A stretch of 64,000 bases of DNA from Lachnospiraceae bacterium (GCA_910575005.1 CAJTCL010000001.1:248001-312000); one strand, 5' to 3'; shown: positions 17,850-27,066, counted from the first letter of the stretch. Notes: a model not told the origin generated them from the sequence alone. Numbers and translations are program-made.

Positions 17850-18890
17850 TCATTTTTTCTCAAGTGCATCCCTTGATAATAAATTTATTACCTGCTCAAA
17901 TTCTTCTCTTGATATATTTTGATCTATCAGTGCGATCTGAAGCTGATCCATATCTGACAATATCTGCTTAATATAAGGGTTCTCTTTATAATGAGGAATG
18001 ATCTTTTGAACAGTTTGGCAAATTTCCTGAAACACATCATACTTTAAATCTGTGTAACGCAATATCAACATTTTTATCCCTCCAAGATAATAATAGATCA
18101 GGAAATTCAGCTCCATTTCTGTATAATAATATTCTAACAATCCTCTTCTTTCGCATTCCTCCCACAAATCTATGACCACTGCCAACATATCCATATGATA
18201 TGCCGCATTTCTTGTCATAACCGTAGACACTGAATTTTTAAAGTAATGATACATATTTTCTTCCATAAAATAAACGCGATCTACATAAAAATAACTCAAT
18301 ATTCCCCAATAGATATCCTCGTACTTGCACTGTTCTGGAAATGTAAGCTGGTGATCAAAAATAATACTTGCCCGATACATCTTATCAACACACATATGCC
18401 CCATTAACCCTGTTGTTAAAAATTTCCTGCGCTCCTGCACACTGTCAAAATTCAACAGATAATCCTCCCCAAAACGCTTCTTTTTTGTCTTCCAGATATC
18501 TCCTTGATCTGTATCTGTGATCCATCCACATTTGACAATATCACAATCATACCGCTCCATAGCCTGGTACATGCGTTCATAAGTGTCAACTTCTACCCAG
18601 TCATCAGAATCCAAAAATATAATATAAGTCCCCGATGCGTGGCTTAAGGCAATATTTCTGGCTCTTCCCTGTGCGCCATTTTCTGTACAGTTAATCAAGA
18701 TAATATTTTCTGAATATTTTTTCTCCCAACTGCACAGTTTCTCCCAGGTTCCATCTGTAGACGCATCATTGACACAGATAATCTCCAATTTGTCCAGACC
18801 AATGGTCTGATTTACCACTGAATTTAAACAACGGTCAATATATAATTCCACATTATAACAAGGTATAATCACACTGACTTTTTCTTTCAT
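17850..18890 (-). CDS. Family 2 glycosyltransferase
   Basis: This 346-residue GT-A enzyme has VSVIIPCYNVELYIDRCL at the N-terminus, CVNDASTDGTW as the nucleotide-binding loop, IIFLDSDDWVEVDTYE as the metal-binding segment (near residue 90), and KYEDIYWGILSYF in the acceptor region. ATG 18890 is preferred over the TTG at 18920. The domain layout is the same as in the GT2 proteins at 1878 and 22076. It is part of the run of overlapping or closely packed glycosyltransferase genes between 12.5 and 23 kb. Confidence 0.85.
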   Translation of the reverse strand: MKEKVSVIIPCYNVELYIDRCLNSVVNQTIGLDKLEIICVNDASTDGTWEKLCSWEKKYSENIILINCTENGAQGRARNIALSHASGTYIIFLDSDDWVEVDTYERMYQAMERYDCDIVKCGWITDTDQGDIWKTKKKRFGEDYLLNFDSVQERRKFLTTGLMGHMCVDKMYRASIIFDHQLTFPEQCKYEDIYWGILSYFYVDRVYFMEENMYHYFKNSVSTVMTRNAAYHMDMLAVVIDLWEECERRGLLEYYYTEMELNFLIYYYLGGIKMLILRYTDLKYDVFQEICQTVQKIIPHYKENPYIKQILSDMDQLQIALIDQNISREEFEQVINLLSRDALEKK

Positions 18891-18920
18891 CGTCCTAATT
18901 CTCCATTTCCTTGGCTCCAA

Positions 18921-19106
18921 TCACACGTTTTTCATATATTTTTTCAATTTCAATATCATAGCCAACCTACAATAATTTTCTCGACCGTCAATCTGATGTA
19001 ACATTTGTTTACAATATTCTTGAGATGTATCATACAATTGTTCCACAGCCGCCAATATCTCCCTCTCATATTTGACGCTTCCATACTTTCGGCTATTATC
19101 CTTTTT
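18921..19106 (-). pseudogene. Possible remnant of a small helical protein
   Basis: Between the CgeB-type gene (ends 19096) and the GT2 (starts 18890) one minus-strand frame reads about 60 residues and stops at 18921. It contains KYEREILAAVEQLYDTSQEY and then CRLAMILKLKKYMKNV, a strongly protein-like, amphipathic pattern. It has no ATG, only possible TTG or GTG starts, and begins inside the end of the upstream gene. It may be a degraded gene or the old C-terminus of the upstream protein reached by a frameshift. Confidence 0.3.
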
Positions 19107-20253
19107 GTATCATCTCTGCCAACTGCTTGGCCCGATACTGCCAAGTCTGGGTAATTTTCGCATATTCATAGCCCTGTCTTGCAATCTGCTGCAACCTTTC
19201 CGGCTCTTGAAGATATTTTTTTATCTTTGCCGGAAGCTGCTCCAGATCCTTAAGTGAATAAAAGATTGCCTGCGCTCCATCCCGCAATGTCCGCTCTAGA
19301 TATTCGCTGCCGTCAGTCAGGCTCACGCACCCATTGAGCATCGCTGAATAAACGCGGTCATGAACTCCTGACTTAAACCAAGGCATGACATTGAGCACAA
19401 TCCTTGCATCTGCAGTCAGTGGGATAGTCTCATCAAATGGAATTCTATCATGCAAAATCAGATTTTCTTGTTTGCAGTCGAGAAACTGCCACCCTTCCCC
19501 ATAAATATGGACTTTAACATCCTGATTGGCGAGCGTACGAATGACTTCTGCCCTGGCATGACTGCGAAGCATACCGTCCATATCCTGAAACAGACGAATG
19601 GTATCTCTTAAATCTTCCTCCGGTAAGGACAATCCTTTTTGTTTCAAACACATTTCTATGGCCTGCTCCAACGTCAAAAATGTCTGGCTGCACAACAATT
19701 CATAACTAGTCAGCCAAATTTTCCGCAGCCCCTCTCCCAATCCCTGCACATGATATTCCAGGTCATGATCAATCAAATATGCCCCAGTAAAGAGAATATC
19801 CATCGAACGCTCTTGAAATGGAATCTCATTTTCTTTACAGCGGATTCCCGCCAATGGCAGAAAAAAGCTGCGCACCCTTTCTGGATAAAACCGTTCAATA
19901 AATTTCTGATGATATTCATCCACACACAAAAACGTTAGCTTTTGTATCGGAAATATCAATGCTGCATGATAATACATAGGATGATCAACAATAAAATCAT
20001 AGCAATCTATCTCCAGTTCATTCCAAATGCTAGCCCTGCTCTCTGTCAATAAATTCAGCCCCGCATGGTTAAAAAATAGCGCCGCTGTATTGCCAGGTTT
20101 TGCAAAGGCATAAATTTCTGTTCTTGTCTGCGTCTCTCTGTTCATATCTGCCATTAATACTTGATATCCAATTTCCTGAAAGCCTTCCGCCATCAATCGG
20201 GCAAACGTTCTCAAAGAGTCTGTAGCTGATTCAAAGATAATTATTTTATTCAT
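19096..20253 (-). CDS. CgeB/DUF3880-type glycosyltransferase
   Basis: This 385-residue paralogue of 15465-16658 has IDCYDFIVDHPMYYHAAL (DUF3880 half), CVDEYHQKFIERFYP, and the donor domain with VHIYGEGWQFL, RIVLNVMPWFKSGVHDRVYS and GCVSLTDGSEYLE. ATG 20253 is chosen because GAGG lies six bases upstream; ATG 20265 overlaps the preceding stop (ATGA) without a site. It follows the first AAA-like/PD-(D/E)XK gene directly, which is an unusual neighbour for a sugar transferase. A frame continuing past its 3' end suggests some decay or a frameshift near 19100. Confidence 0.82.
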   Translation of the reverse strand: MNKIIIFESATDSLRTFARLMAEGFQEIGYQVLMADMNRETQTRTEIYAFAKPGNTAALFFNHAGLNLLTESRASIWNELEIDCYDFIVDHPMYYHAALIFPIQKLTFLCVDEYHQKFIERFYPERVRSFFLPLAGIRCKENEIPFQERSMDILFTGAYLIDHDLEYHVQGLGEGLRKIWLTSYELLCSQTFLTLEQAIEMCLKQKGLSLPEEDLRDTIRLFQDMDGMLRSHARAEVIRTLANQDVKVHIYGEGWQFLDCKQENLILHDRIPFDETIPLTADARIVLNVMPWFKSGVHDRVYSAMLNGCVSLTDGSEYLERTLRDGAQAIFYSLKDLEQLPAKIKKYLQEPERLQQIARQGYEYAKITQTWQYRAKQLAEMIQKG

Positions 20254-20261
20254 AGCCAACC

Positions 20262-21968
20262 TCATCCATTTTCCAGTTTGCTAAACTTCACCATACAACT
20301 TTTCTTACAGAAACAAAAGCCATACTGAAAGATTGTCTTATATCCTTCATCCAGGAGCTTGGCTGCATAATTTTGCTCTTCCATCTGCTGTAACGCCTGC
20401 TCGCACCCTGCTTCCATCTGACTGAATTTCTGCACACGTTTGATTTCTATGATTATCGCTGCTACCCTGGGATTATGGGGCTCCAAGGCAAGATCTGGCC
20501 TGCCGTTTCCCTGTTCCCGATTGGAATAAATCTGATAACCGCCAATCCCTCCTAGGATTCCCAACAAATAGCCATGATAGAAATTTTCTGCACTGTCAAA
20601 ATAACTGATACTGCCAGAGAGCTGATGATTGATAAACTCCTCTATCTTCTCACAATCCCCTGTTCGCATCCCCTCATAAAAAGCAGTCGGATTATAATCT
20701 TTCTTCCGCTCTTCAAACCACTCTCGGATGGTATTGCGGTAGATATAACGAATTTCATCATTGGGCAATGTCAGTGTCAGATAGATGGTATCTGACGCAA
20801 ATCTTCTTGACACAGCCTTCAGATATCCAGTAAAAAACAGAAAATTCCATAGATTATCCTGGCTCTTATGCATTTCTCCATAGGTGATCTCCTCATGCAC
20901 AGGTTTTTCCACGCTGCCGCCCGCAATCAACTGCTCAATCTCTGTCTTTACACTGTCGTCCGCGCCGTCCACAAGCTCCCGCACAATACTATTGGAGGAA
21001 GTATTCGACCAGTAAGGCTTGGGGTATTCTGTATTTTGTGAGATAATATCTTCCACATAATTGATCACACTCCAGGGATTATATACCTCTGTGTGACCAA
21101 ACAGATAGCCGTCATACCACTGTTTTACTTCCTCCTCCCTGTCACGAATACCATAATAATCCAGCGTCTTTTGCACTTCTTGCGGTGTAAATCCAAAAAA
21201 TTCTGCAAAACTCTCATCTAATATAGATACCATTTTAAGATTATTCAATCCCGTGAAAATACTCTCTCTGCTGATTCTTAGGCATCCTGTGACCACTGCA
21301 AATTCTAGAGCATCATTGGTCTTCAATGCTGACTCAAACAAAGAACGGATAAAATCGATCATTTCATCATAAAATCCCCGAAAATAAGAATTTTCTAAAG
21401 GCACATCATATTCATCGAGCAAAATCACCACATTCTTTTGATGATAATTTTTCAAACATTTTGACAAAAACCTCAGAGCTGTGGCATAATCACTTCTATT
21501 GGCTCTTCTTCCCATTAAAGCCCAATATTTTTCTTTATCCTCTTGTGAGATACAGTCTGACTGCAGCAGATATGCATGTCTGTGATATTCCCAGGCAATC
21601 TCCTCCACCAAACATTCATATGCCATCTGAAAATCTGGCTGTTTCGCCGACTTAAGAGATAGTGAGATCACCGGATACTGCCCCATATGGCTGATATATG
21701 GCTGCCCAGCCTGCCAGATCTTCATCCCCTCAAAATAATGGCTATTATCTATCACTGTACCATTCTGATCTATTTCCTGTTCAAAAAATGTTCGCAGCAT
21801 ACTCAATGCCAATGTTTTTCCAAAACGGCGCGGACGTGTAAAAAGGGTTACTTTACCTCCTTTATCCAACAGCTCCTTGATCAACAATGTTTTATCAACA
21901 TAAAAATAAGGTTTATTCTTCATATCTTTGTAAAACTCAATTCCAATCGGCAATGGCCTTTTTTGCAT
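20262..21968 (-). CDS. AAA-like ATPase with PD-(D/E)XK nuclease domain, copy 1
   Basis: This 568-residue protein belongs to the family with an N-terminal AAA-ATPase-like domain (PF09820) and a C-terminal PD-(D/E)XK nuclease-like domain (PF08011, formerly DUF1703). It has FTRPRRFGKT at 43-52 (Walker-A-like), VVILLDEYDVPLE (Walker B) and GRPDLAL, then IIIEIKRVQ near the C-terminus (nuclease core). These proteins are multi-copy in gut bacteria and their role is unresolved. ATG 21968 has AGAGGTG upstream; the frame runs further up through a hairpin. The last two thirds are almost identical to the copy at 23145, while the first third has diverged. Confidence 0.85.
   Translation of the reverse strand: MQKRPLPIGIEFYKDMKNKPYFYVDKTLLIKELLDKGGKVTLFTRPRRFGKTLALSMLRTFFEQEIDQNGTVIDNSHYFEGMKIWQAGQPYISHMGQYPVISLSLKSAKQPDFQMAYECLVEEIAWEYHRHAYLLQSDCISQEDKEKYWALMGRRANRSDYATALRFLSKCLKNYHQKNVVILLDEYDVPLENSYFRGFYDEMIDFIRSLFESALKTNDALEFAVVTGCLRISRESIFTGLNNLKMVSILDESFAEFFGFTPQEVQKTLDYYGIRDREEEVKQWYDGYLFGHTEVYNPWSVINYVEDIISQNTEYPKPYWSNTSSNSIVRELVDGADDSVKTEIEQLIAGGSVEKPVHEEITYGEMHKSQDNLWNFLFFTGYLKAVSRRFASDTIYLTLTLPNDEIRYIYRNTIREWFEERKKDYNPTAFYEGMRTGDCEKIEEFINHQLSGSISYFDSAENFYHGYLLGILGGIGGYQIYSNREQGNGRPDLALEPHNPRVAAIIIEIKRVQKFSQMEAGCEQALQQMEEQNYAAKLLDEGYKTIFQYGFCFCKKSCMVKFSKLENG
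20265..21415 (-). repeat. Direct repeat, left copy (about 1.15 kb, near-identical)
   Basis: The 3' part of AAA-like copy 1 matches 23150-24300 almost base for base. Differences are scattered single bases giving few amino-acid changes (for example DYYGIRD/DDYGIRD, ISRES/ISKES). The boundary near 21415 is abrupt: upstream sequence diverges clearly. Limits are estimated by eye. Confidence 0.8.
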
Positions 21969-22021
21969 CACAGACACCTCTCTTTCATTTCCTTCTATTC
22001 TAACACAGGCAAACACAATTG

Positions 22022-22063
22022 AGAAGCAGTGATTCCTGTACAATCTCAGAAATCACTGCTTCT
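22022..22063 (-). repeat. Hairpin upstream of AAA-like copy 1
   Basis: Arms 22022-22034 and 22051-22063 form a perfect 13-bp inverted repeat (AGAAGCAGTGATT) with a 16-base loop. It lies between the GT2 stop (22076) and the AAA-like start, about 55 bases before the ATG, with no good T run. A close relative occupies the same place before copy 2 (24902-24937), so the hairpin is part of the duplicated unit. It may end GT2 transcription. Confidence 0.6.
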
Positions 22064-22075
22064 AATTTCCAATTC

Positions 22076-23098
22076 TTATAATAGTTCTCCAATCTTTTCA
22101 CAATATGCATTGAGCGCTTCCTGCCCCAATTCTTGATCTATCCATTCCAGAACTTCCCGATACTCAAACGTTGGGCTGTTCAAATAGCCATTGGCCCTAA
22201 ATTCTGGCGTCTCTCTTTGTACAACCTTTTGCATCTCCTGAAATTGTGATAGATCGAGCTTTAAATCACAGCTTCCCGCAAAACATAAGGTCTCAATAAA
22301 ATAAGTCAATACAAAATAATAGATAATCTCTTCCTGATACTGCTCCCATAAGCCAGAACGGTTCTTAATGTCTTGCAGCACAGATAACTGCACCTTGGCA
22401 TGATCATAGAGTTTTCCAGGCTGACGCACATACTGGTGCATCGTGGACGCCTCATGCATCCGATAATAGTACAAAGGTTCCTCTGTACAATAGACTCTCT
22501 TGGCATAGAATAACAGCGGATAGACAAAGGAAGGTTCCTCATAGGCACACCCTTCCACAAACCGCACCTGTACTTCTTCTAGAAAACTGCGTTTATAAAA
22601 CTTCGTTTGGCTGCCGCAAGTTAGTGCCTGTCCTGCCAAAAACAGTTTGCGCATCTGCTGATCTGTAAGAACAATCAATCCCTTAATCTGTGCAGGATCT
22701 TCCACTTGAACCACACCTTCATAATATTTCGTCATTGGGTACTGAATGATATCCGTATCATACTGTTGTGCAAGTTCATAAAGCTTTTGATAAGCACTCA
22801 CATCTACCCAGTCATCCGCATCTAGGAAAGCTACATATTCCCCAATGGCATGTTCTAGTCCCACATTTCTTGCCCCGCCCTGCCTGCAATTTTGAGGCAG
22901 ATGAAATACCCGAATACTGTCTGGATATTGCTGCGCAATGGCATCTAAAAGCCTTCCTGTATGATCTGTAGAAGCATCATCGACACAGATAATATCTAAA
23001 TTGTCTAATCCAATTGTCTGCCGCAGTAAGGATTCTAGACAGGCAGACAAATATTCTTCCACATTATAACAGGGAATAATCACTGACACCTTTTTCAT
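22076..23098 (-). CDS. Family 2 glycosyltransferase, bracketed by the repeated ATPase genes
   Basis: This 340-residue GT-A enzyme has VSVIIPCYNVEEYLSACL, the CVDDASTDHTG loop, VAFLDADDWVDVSAYQ near residue 90 (DxD site) and CAYEEPSFVYPLLFY in the acceptor half. It resembles the GT2 at 17850. It lies between two long direct repeats formed by the AAA-like genes, so recombination between them would remove it together with one ATPase copy. A hairpin follows its stop codon. It is probably a cytoplasmic sugar transferase; donor unknown. Confidence 0.85.
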   Translation of the reverse strand: MKKVSVIIPCYNVEEYLSACLESLLRQTIGLDNLDIICVDDASTDHTGRLLDAIAQQYPDSIRVFHLPQNCRQGGARNVGLEHAIGEYVAFLDADDWVDVSAYQKLYELAQQYDTDIIQYPMTKYYEGVVQVEDPAQIKGLIVLTDQQMRKLFLAGQALTCGSQTKFYKRSFLEEVQVRFVEGCAYEEPSFVYPLLFYAKRVYCTEEPLYYYRMHEASTMHQYVRQPGKLYDHAKVQLSVLQDIKNRSGLWEQYQEEIIYYFVLTYFIETLCFAGSCDLKLDLSQFQEMQKVVQRETPEFRANGYLNSPTFEYREVLEWIDQELGQEALNAYCEKIGELL

Positions 23099-23144
23099 AA
23101 TCTTCTCTCGCTTTCCTTTTATGATATCTTTCCAAAATTAGGAA

Positions 23145-24845
23145 TCATTGTAACTCAGAAAACTTCACCATACAACTTTTCTTACAGAAACAAAAGCCAT
23201 ACTGAAAGATTGTCTTATATCCTTCATCCAGAAGCTTGGCTGCATAATTTTTCTCTTCCATCTGCTGTAACGCCTGCTCGCACCCTGCTTCCATCTGACT
23301 AAATTTCTGTACACGTTTGATTTCTATGATGATCGCTGGTACCCTGGGATTATGGGGCTCCAAGGCAAGATCTGGCCTGCCGTTTCCCTGTTCCCGATTG
23401 GAATAAATCTGATAACCGCCAATCCCTCCTAGGATTCCCAACAAATAGCCATGATAGAAATTTTCTGCACTGTCAAAATAACTGATACTGCCAGAGAGCT
23501 GATGATTGATAAACTCCTCTATCTTCTCACAATCCCCTGTTCGCATCCCCTCATAAAAAGCAGTCGGATTATAATCTTTCTTCCGCTCTTCAAACCACTC
23601 TCGGATGGTATTGCGGTAAATATAACGAATTTCATCATTGGGCAATGTCAGTGTCAGATAGATGGTATCTGACGCAAATCTCCTTGACACAGCCTTCAGA
23701 TAGCCAGTAAAAAACAAAAAATTCCATAGATTATCCTGGCTCTTATGCATTTCTCCATAGGTGATCTCCTCATGCACAGGTTTTTCCACGCTGCCGCCCG
23801 CAATCAACTGCTCAATCTCTGTCTTTACACTGTCGTCCGCGCCGTCCACAAGCTCCCGCACAATACTATTGGAGGAAGTATTCGACCAGTAAGGCTTTGG
23901 ATATTCTGTATTTTGTGAGATAATATCTTCCACATAATTGATCACACTCCAGGGATTATATACCTCTGTGTGTCCAAACAGATAGCCGTCATACCACTGT
24001 TTTACTTCCTCCTCCCTGTCACGAATACCATAATCATCCAGCGTCTTTTGCACTTCTTGCGGTGTAAATCCAAAAAATTCTGCAAAACTCTCATCTAATA
24101 TAGACACCATTTTAAGATTATTCAATCCCGTGAAAATACTCTCTTTGCTGATTCTTAGGCATCCTGTGACCACTGCAAATTCTAGAGCATCATTGGTCTT
24201 CAATGCTGACTCAAACAAAGAACGGATAAAATCGATCATTTCATCATAAAATCCCCGAAAATAAGAATTTTCTAAAGGTACATCATATTCATCCAACAGG
24301 ATGATGACATTTTTCTGATGATAAGCTTTGAGGCATTCTGATAAAAAAGCCAAAGATTTGGCATAAGCAATCGGTCCCACTTTATGGTTCATGATCCCTA
24401 TATACTTCTCTCGATATAATTCTGTCAGAAAGCCTGATTCTAAGACATAACGATGCCTGTTATATTCCTTGATAATCTCATCTACCAGACTCTCATAAGC
24501 CATCGTAAAATCCGGCTGCTTTGCTGACTTTAAGGAAAGTGAAATCACAGGATACTGCCCCATATGGGCGATATACGGCCGCCCAGCCTGCTCAATTTTC
24601 GTTCCCCTAAAATAATGCCGATTATCTATCACGATACCATCCTGGTCTATTTCCTTTTCAAAGAATGTACGTAACATACTCAATGCCAGCGTCTTTCCAA
24701 AACGGCGCGGACGAGTAAAAAGGTTTACTTCCCCACCTTTTTCCAGTAAATCTTTGACCAACAAAGTTTTATCCACATAGTAAAATGATTTATCAATTAT
24801 TTTTTTGTAAAATTCAATGCCAATTGGCAACGGCTTTTTTTGCAT
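23145..24845 (-). CDS. AAA-like ATPase with PD-(D/E)XK nuclease domain, copy 2
   Basis: This 566-residue paralogue of 20262-21968 has LFTRPRRFGKT (Walker-A-like), VIILLDEYDVPLE (Walker B) and the nuclease-like GRPDLAL with IIIEIKR. Residues about 1-180 differ from copy 1 at many places (KYIGIMNHKVGPIAYAKSL versus KYWALMGRRANRSDYATAL), whereas the remainder is nearly identical. That pattern fits gene conversion or recent partial duplication. The ATG at 24845 follows AGAGGTG, as in copy 1. The function is unknown: not evidently connected with glycan chemistry, though such genes often accumulate at variable loci. Confidence 0.85.
   Translation of the reverse strand: MQKKPLPIGIEFYKKIIDKSFYYVDKTLLVKDLLEKGGEVNLFTRPRRFGKTLALSMLRTFFEKEIDQDGIVIDNRHYFRGTKIEQAGRPYIAHMGQYPVISLSLKSAKQPDFTMAYESLVDEIIKEYNRHRYVLESGFLTELYREKYIGIMNHKVGPIAYAKSLAFLSECLKAYHQKNVIILLDEYDVPLENSYFRGFYDEMIDFIRSLFESALKTNDALEFAVVTGCLRISKESIFTGLNNLKMVSILDESFAEFFGFTPQEVQKTLDDYGIRDREEEVKQWYDGYLFGHTEVYNPWSVINYVEDIISQNTEYPKPYWSNTSSNSIVRELVDGADDSVKTEIEQLIAGGSVEKPVHEEITYGEMHKSQDNLWNFLFFTGYLKAVSRRFASDTIYLTLTLPNDEIRYIYRNTIREWFEERKKDYNPTAFYEGMRTGDCEKIEEFINHQLSGSISYFDSAENFYHGYLLGILGGIGGYQIYSNREQGNGRPDLALEPHNPRVPAIIIEIKRVQKFSQMEAGCEQALQQMEEKNYAAKLLDEGYKTIFQYGFCFCKKSCMVKFSELQ
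23150..24300 (-). repeat. Direct repeat, right copy (about 1.15 kb, near-identical)
   Basis: This is the partner of 20265-21415 in the same orientation, 2.9 kb away. The identity extends over the C-terminal two thirds of the AAA-like gene and stops near 24300. Limits are by eye. Confidence 0.8.
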
Positions 24846-24901
24846 CACAGACACCTCTCTTTCATTTCCCACTATTCTATCACAGGTAAGTATAATTGAA
24901 A

Positions 24902-24937
24902 AGCAGTGATTCCTGTACAATTACAGAAATCACCGCT
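24902..24937 (-). terminator. Hairpin between the nucleotidyltransferase and AAA-like copy 2
   Basis: Arms 24902-24911 and 24928-24937 pair along all ten positions in RNA with one G-U pair, and an inner CTGT/ACAG pair lengthens the stem. On the minus strand it is followed by TTTTC. It lies 51 bases after the nucleotidyltransferase stop codon and could end that transcript. It is the diverged relative of 22022-22063. Confidence 0.55.
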
Positions 24938-24987
24938 CCTATTTTCTTTTGTTTCTTAATTGAAATATGAAATTATCCGCTCAAAGC

Positions 24988-25638
24988 CTAATCAATAAAA
25001 TTATTTTTCACCCAGGCAACTGCTCGTTCATAATCATTTACAGTATCAATCTCCCGCGTCCTCAATTCAAGAAACGGTACTGGAAGATATGGCTCAAGCA
25101 TCTGAAATACATGACCTGTCCCATTTTGCATTTTCTGACTCTTCATCTGAGTAATACCATTCCACTCATAGGTACCAATATTTTTTGAAAATGCACTTAC
25201 ATACTCTCTTCCATTTTCTTCATAAGTCTGAAGCATCCAGGGGTCATCTGTTCCTGGAACCCCTCCACTAATAAATTCATGATCACATGCCAAAATTTTT
25301 GCCATATCTTCTGGATGTACAAGCAAATCCCCATCCAAAGATAAGACATATTTGTTGGCATATCTCGCTGCAAGTGCAACGCTGGCTCCTGTTCCTGTCT
25401 CACGGTAATGACGGTTAAATACAAATAAAATATCTTCACGATATTTCCTCACTACATCAATCACTTTTTCTGCCTGATAACCAACCACAATACGAATATC
25501 TTCTTCCTCCTTGAGCATCTCCAAATGTCTTATAATCAGAGGTTTTCCATCGATATCAACCAATGCCTTGGTACTTCCAAGACCCAATCTATTTCCCATA
25601 CCAGCACAGCTTATGATCACTGTCCTTGAAACTGCCAT
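24988..25638 (-). CDS. Sugar/choline-phosphate-type nucleotidyltransferase
   Basis: This 216-residue Rossmann-like NTP transferase has VIISCAGMGNRLGLGSTKAL (residues 7-26), holding the G-x-G-x-R...K nucleotide-binding loop, IRIVVGYQAEKV, and VLSLDGDLLV (near 98, metal-binding DGD). At this short length it resembles LicC-type cytidylyltransferases and other small activating enzymes rather than RfbF or RmlA. It ends five bases... before the cassette's HAD gene begins upstream on the same strand. It most likely activates the product of that cassette as a CDP or UDP derivative for the CDP-glycerol-transferase-like protein at 27067. Copy 1 of the cassette lacks this gene. Confidence 0.78.
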   Translation of the reverse strand: MAVSRTVIISCAGMGNRLGLGSTKALVDIDGKPLIIRHLEMLKEEEDIRIVVGYQAEKVIDVVRKYREDILFVFNRHYRETGTGASVALAARYANKYVLSLDGDLLVHPEDMAKILACDHEFISGGVPGTDDPWMLQTYEENGREYVSAFSKNIGTYEWNGITQMKSQKMQNGTGHVFQMLEPYLPVPFLELRTREIDTVNDYERAVAWVKNNFID

Positions 25639-25642
25639 TTTC

Positions 25643-26245
25643 TTACACCAGCCTTTCCAAAAATTCTACCAGCTTATCCTCCTGGTAAATCACATGACTG
25701 GCAGATGCCAGTACCGCAGGAGCAATATCGTGCACTCCGCCATATCCAATTCCAATCTCTGCCGCTTCAATCATCTCTGCATCATTATTCCCATCTCCAA
25801 CTGCCACAAACGGCAATACCATCTGGCTGATCACCGCATTCTTGTCCACAATACTGAATACTTCTTCTATATAACCATCCTTGGCCAACGCTTTGGAACA
25901 AAATAGATTGTGTTCCATCCGAAGCTTCGCAGCTAATTCTTCCAACCAGACATCTAAAATGTTTGTTACAATGTAACACCTATCCTGGTTATTTCTAATA
26001 AATTCAGCTAATTTCTCATTAAGAGCGATCTCTCCTATTTTTTTGCACACTTCGCTTATTGGAAATTCTTTAAACAATTCAACTCCCTGCAAAAAACGCT
26101 GTTTATAAGGGAGCTCACCCCATATATTATTTATTGCCAAAGCTCTCAGCTTTTCTGTTAATCCTAATTCCTTAGAAATAGAAGGAAAAATTTCTTCTCT
26201 CGTTATTGTGGAATCCAGGTCAAATAAAAATACATATCTGCTCAT
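25643..26245 (-). CDS. HAD-IB (SerB-like) phosphatase, cassette copy 2
   Basis: This 200-residue HAD phosphatase has FLFDLDSTIT (nucleophile DxDST, 6-15), CYIVTN (motif II) and AVGDGNNDAEMI (motif III/IV). It is clearly homologous along its length to 6997-7596, with the block from VFSIVDKNAV to FVAVGDGNND unchanged. It lies four bases after the methyltransferase stop and four before the nucleotidyltransferase start, so the three genes are tightly coupled. It should hydrolyse a small phosphomonoester; the substrate is unknown. Confidence 0.83.
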   Translation of the reverse strand: MSRYVFLFDLDSTITREEIFPSISKELGLTEKLRALAINNIWGELPYKQRFLQGVELFKEFPISEVCKKIGEIALNEKLAEFIRNNQDRCYIVTNILDVWLEELAAKLRMEHNLFCSKALAKDGYIEEVFSIVDKNAVISQMVLPFVAVGDGNNDAEMIEAAEIGIGYGGVHDIAPAVLASASHVIYQEDKLVEFLERLV

Positions 26246-26249
26246 TGCA

Positions 26250-26987
26250 CTACCTCTCTAATATGTAAAAGTATTGTGCAGTCTCTTTGCGATTATTTAA
26301 TGCATCTTCCTCAAATAAAAATCCTTGATGTCGAATTTGAAATCCCTTATTCAAAAAAGATTTATCAAAAAACTCTTGAAATTCATGACAAGTCCTATAT
26401 ATGGCATTATAATCATCCTTCAATTCATCCGAGAAGAAATCCTTAAGGGTAAGCCTTTCTTTTATCCCCATAGGCTCCCTGACACATATCACAGCATGTT
26501 CGTCACAAATTCTCTCAATCTGTTCTAAGGTATCTGCAAGTTCTTTGTCATTGAGATACATCAATATACCAACTAACAAGATTCTATTATAGCTTCCCTT
26601 ATCGTTTTGGTATAGTACAGATTCAATTTCATGAGCTGCTCCTTCATAAAAATAAAAATTTTCTTTTTTATTTCTCTGATTAGCTATTTGAATCAGCTCC
26701 TTGCTGAAATCAACTCCACAATACTCTTTAATATCCATTGGCAGCGAATCTGCCCATCTGCCTATTCCACAAGCCACATCTAACACCTTTGATTCACTGT
26801 CCAACTGCAACAATGGACAAAGCTTTTCTGTCTCCTTTTGGTTTCTCTCTTCCACTAACTTCTTATTATTATCTTGATACATCGTCACAGAATATGGATT
26901 ATCATCAGAAAACTTTTCGGCACGATTTTTAAAAAACTGTTTTGTTTTCTGATAATCAATATCTGTTATTTTCTCTTTTATTCGCAT
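26250..26987 (-). CDS. Class I SAM-dependent methyltransferase (cassette copy 2)
   Basis: This 245-residue methyltransferase has VLDVACGIGRWAD (SAM motif I, about 79-91), YCGVDFSKELI (acidic residue) and RILLVGILMYLND. It has the same length as, and is clearly paralogous to, 7650-8387. AAGGAG lies upstream of the ATG. It heads a tight trio with the HAD phosphatase and nucleotidyltransferase. A plausible scheme is methylation of an amino- or hydroxy-compound that is later activated and transferred as a phospho-substituent; this is inference from gene order only. Confidence 0.8.
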   Translation of the reverse strand: MRIKEKITDIDYQKTKQFFKNRAEKFSDDNPYSVTMYQDNNKKLVEERNQKETEKLCPLLQLDSESKVLDVACGIGRWADSLPMDIKEYCGVDFSKELIQIANQRNKKENFYFYEGAAHEIESVLYQNDKGSYNRILLVGILMYLNDKELADTLEQIERICDEHAVICVREPMGIKERLTLKDFFSDELKDDYNAIYRTCHEFQEFFDKSFLNKGFQIRHQGFLFEEDALNNRKETAQYFYILER

Positions 26988-27066
26988 AATAACTCCTTTA
27001 TCTATGCTCTGTCAATCGCAGCACCATCATATCGTAAAACCTCTTTCTTTATCTATATAGATCCTT

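Noticed and set aside
20262-24845. The AAA-like/PD-(D/E)XK genes as insertion-sequence transposases
   Set aside because: No terminal inverted repeats or target duplications bound them, and the motifs are those of an ATPase plus a nuclease-like domain, not a DDE or serine transposase.
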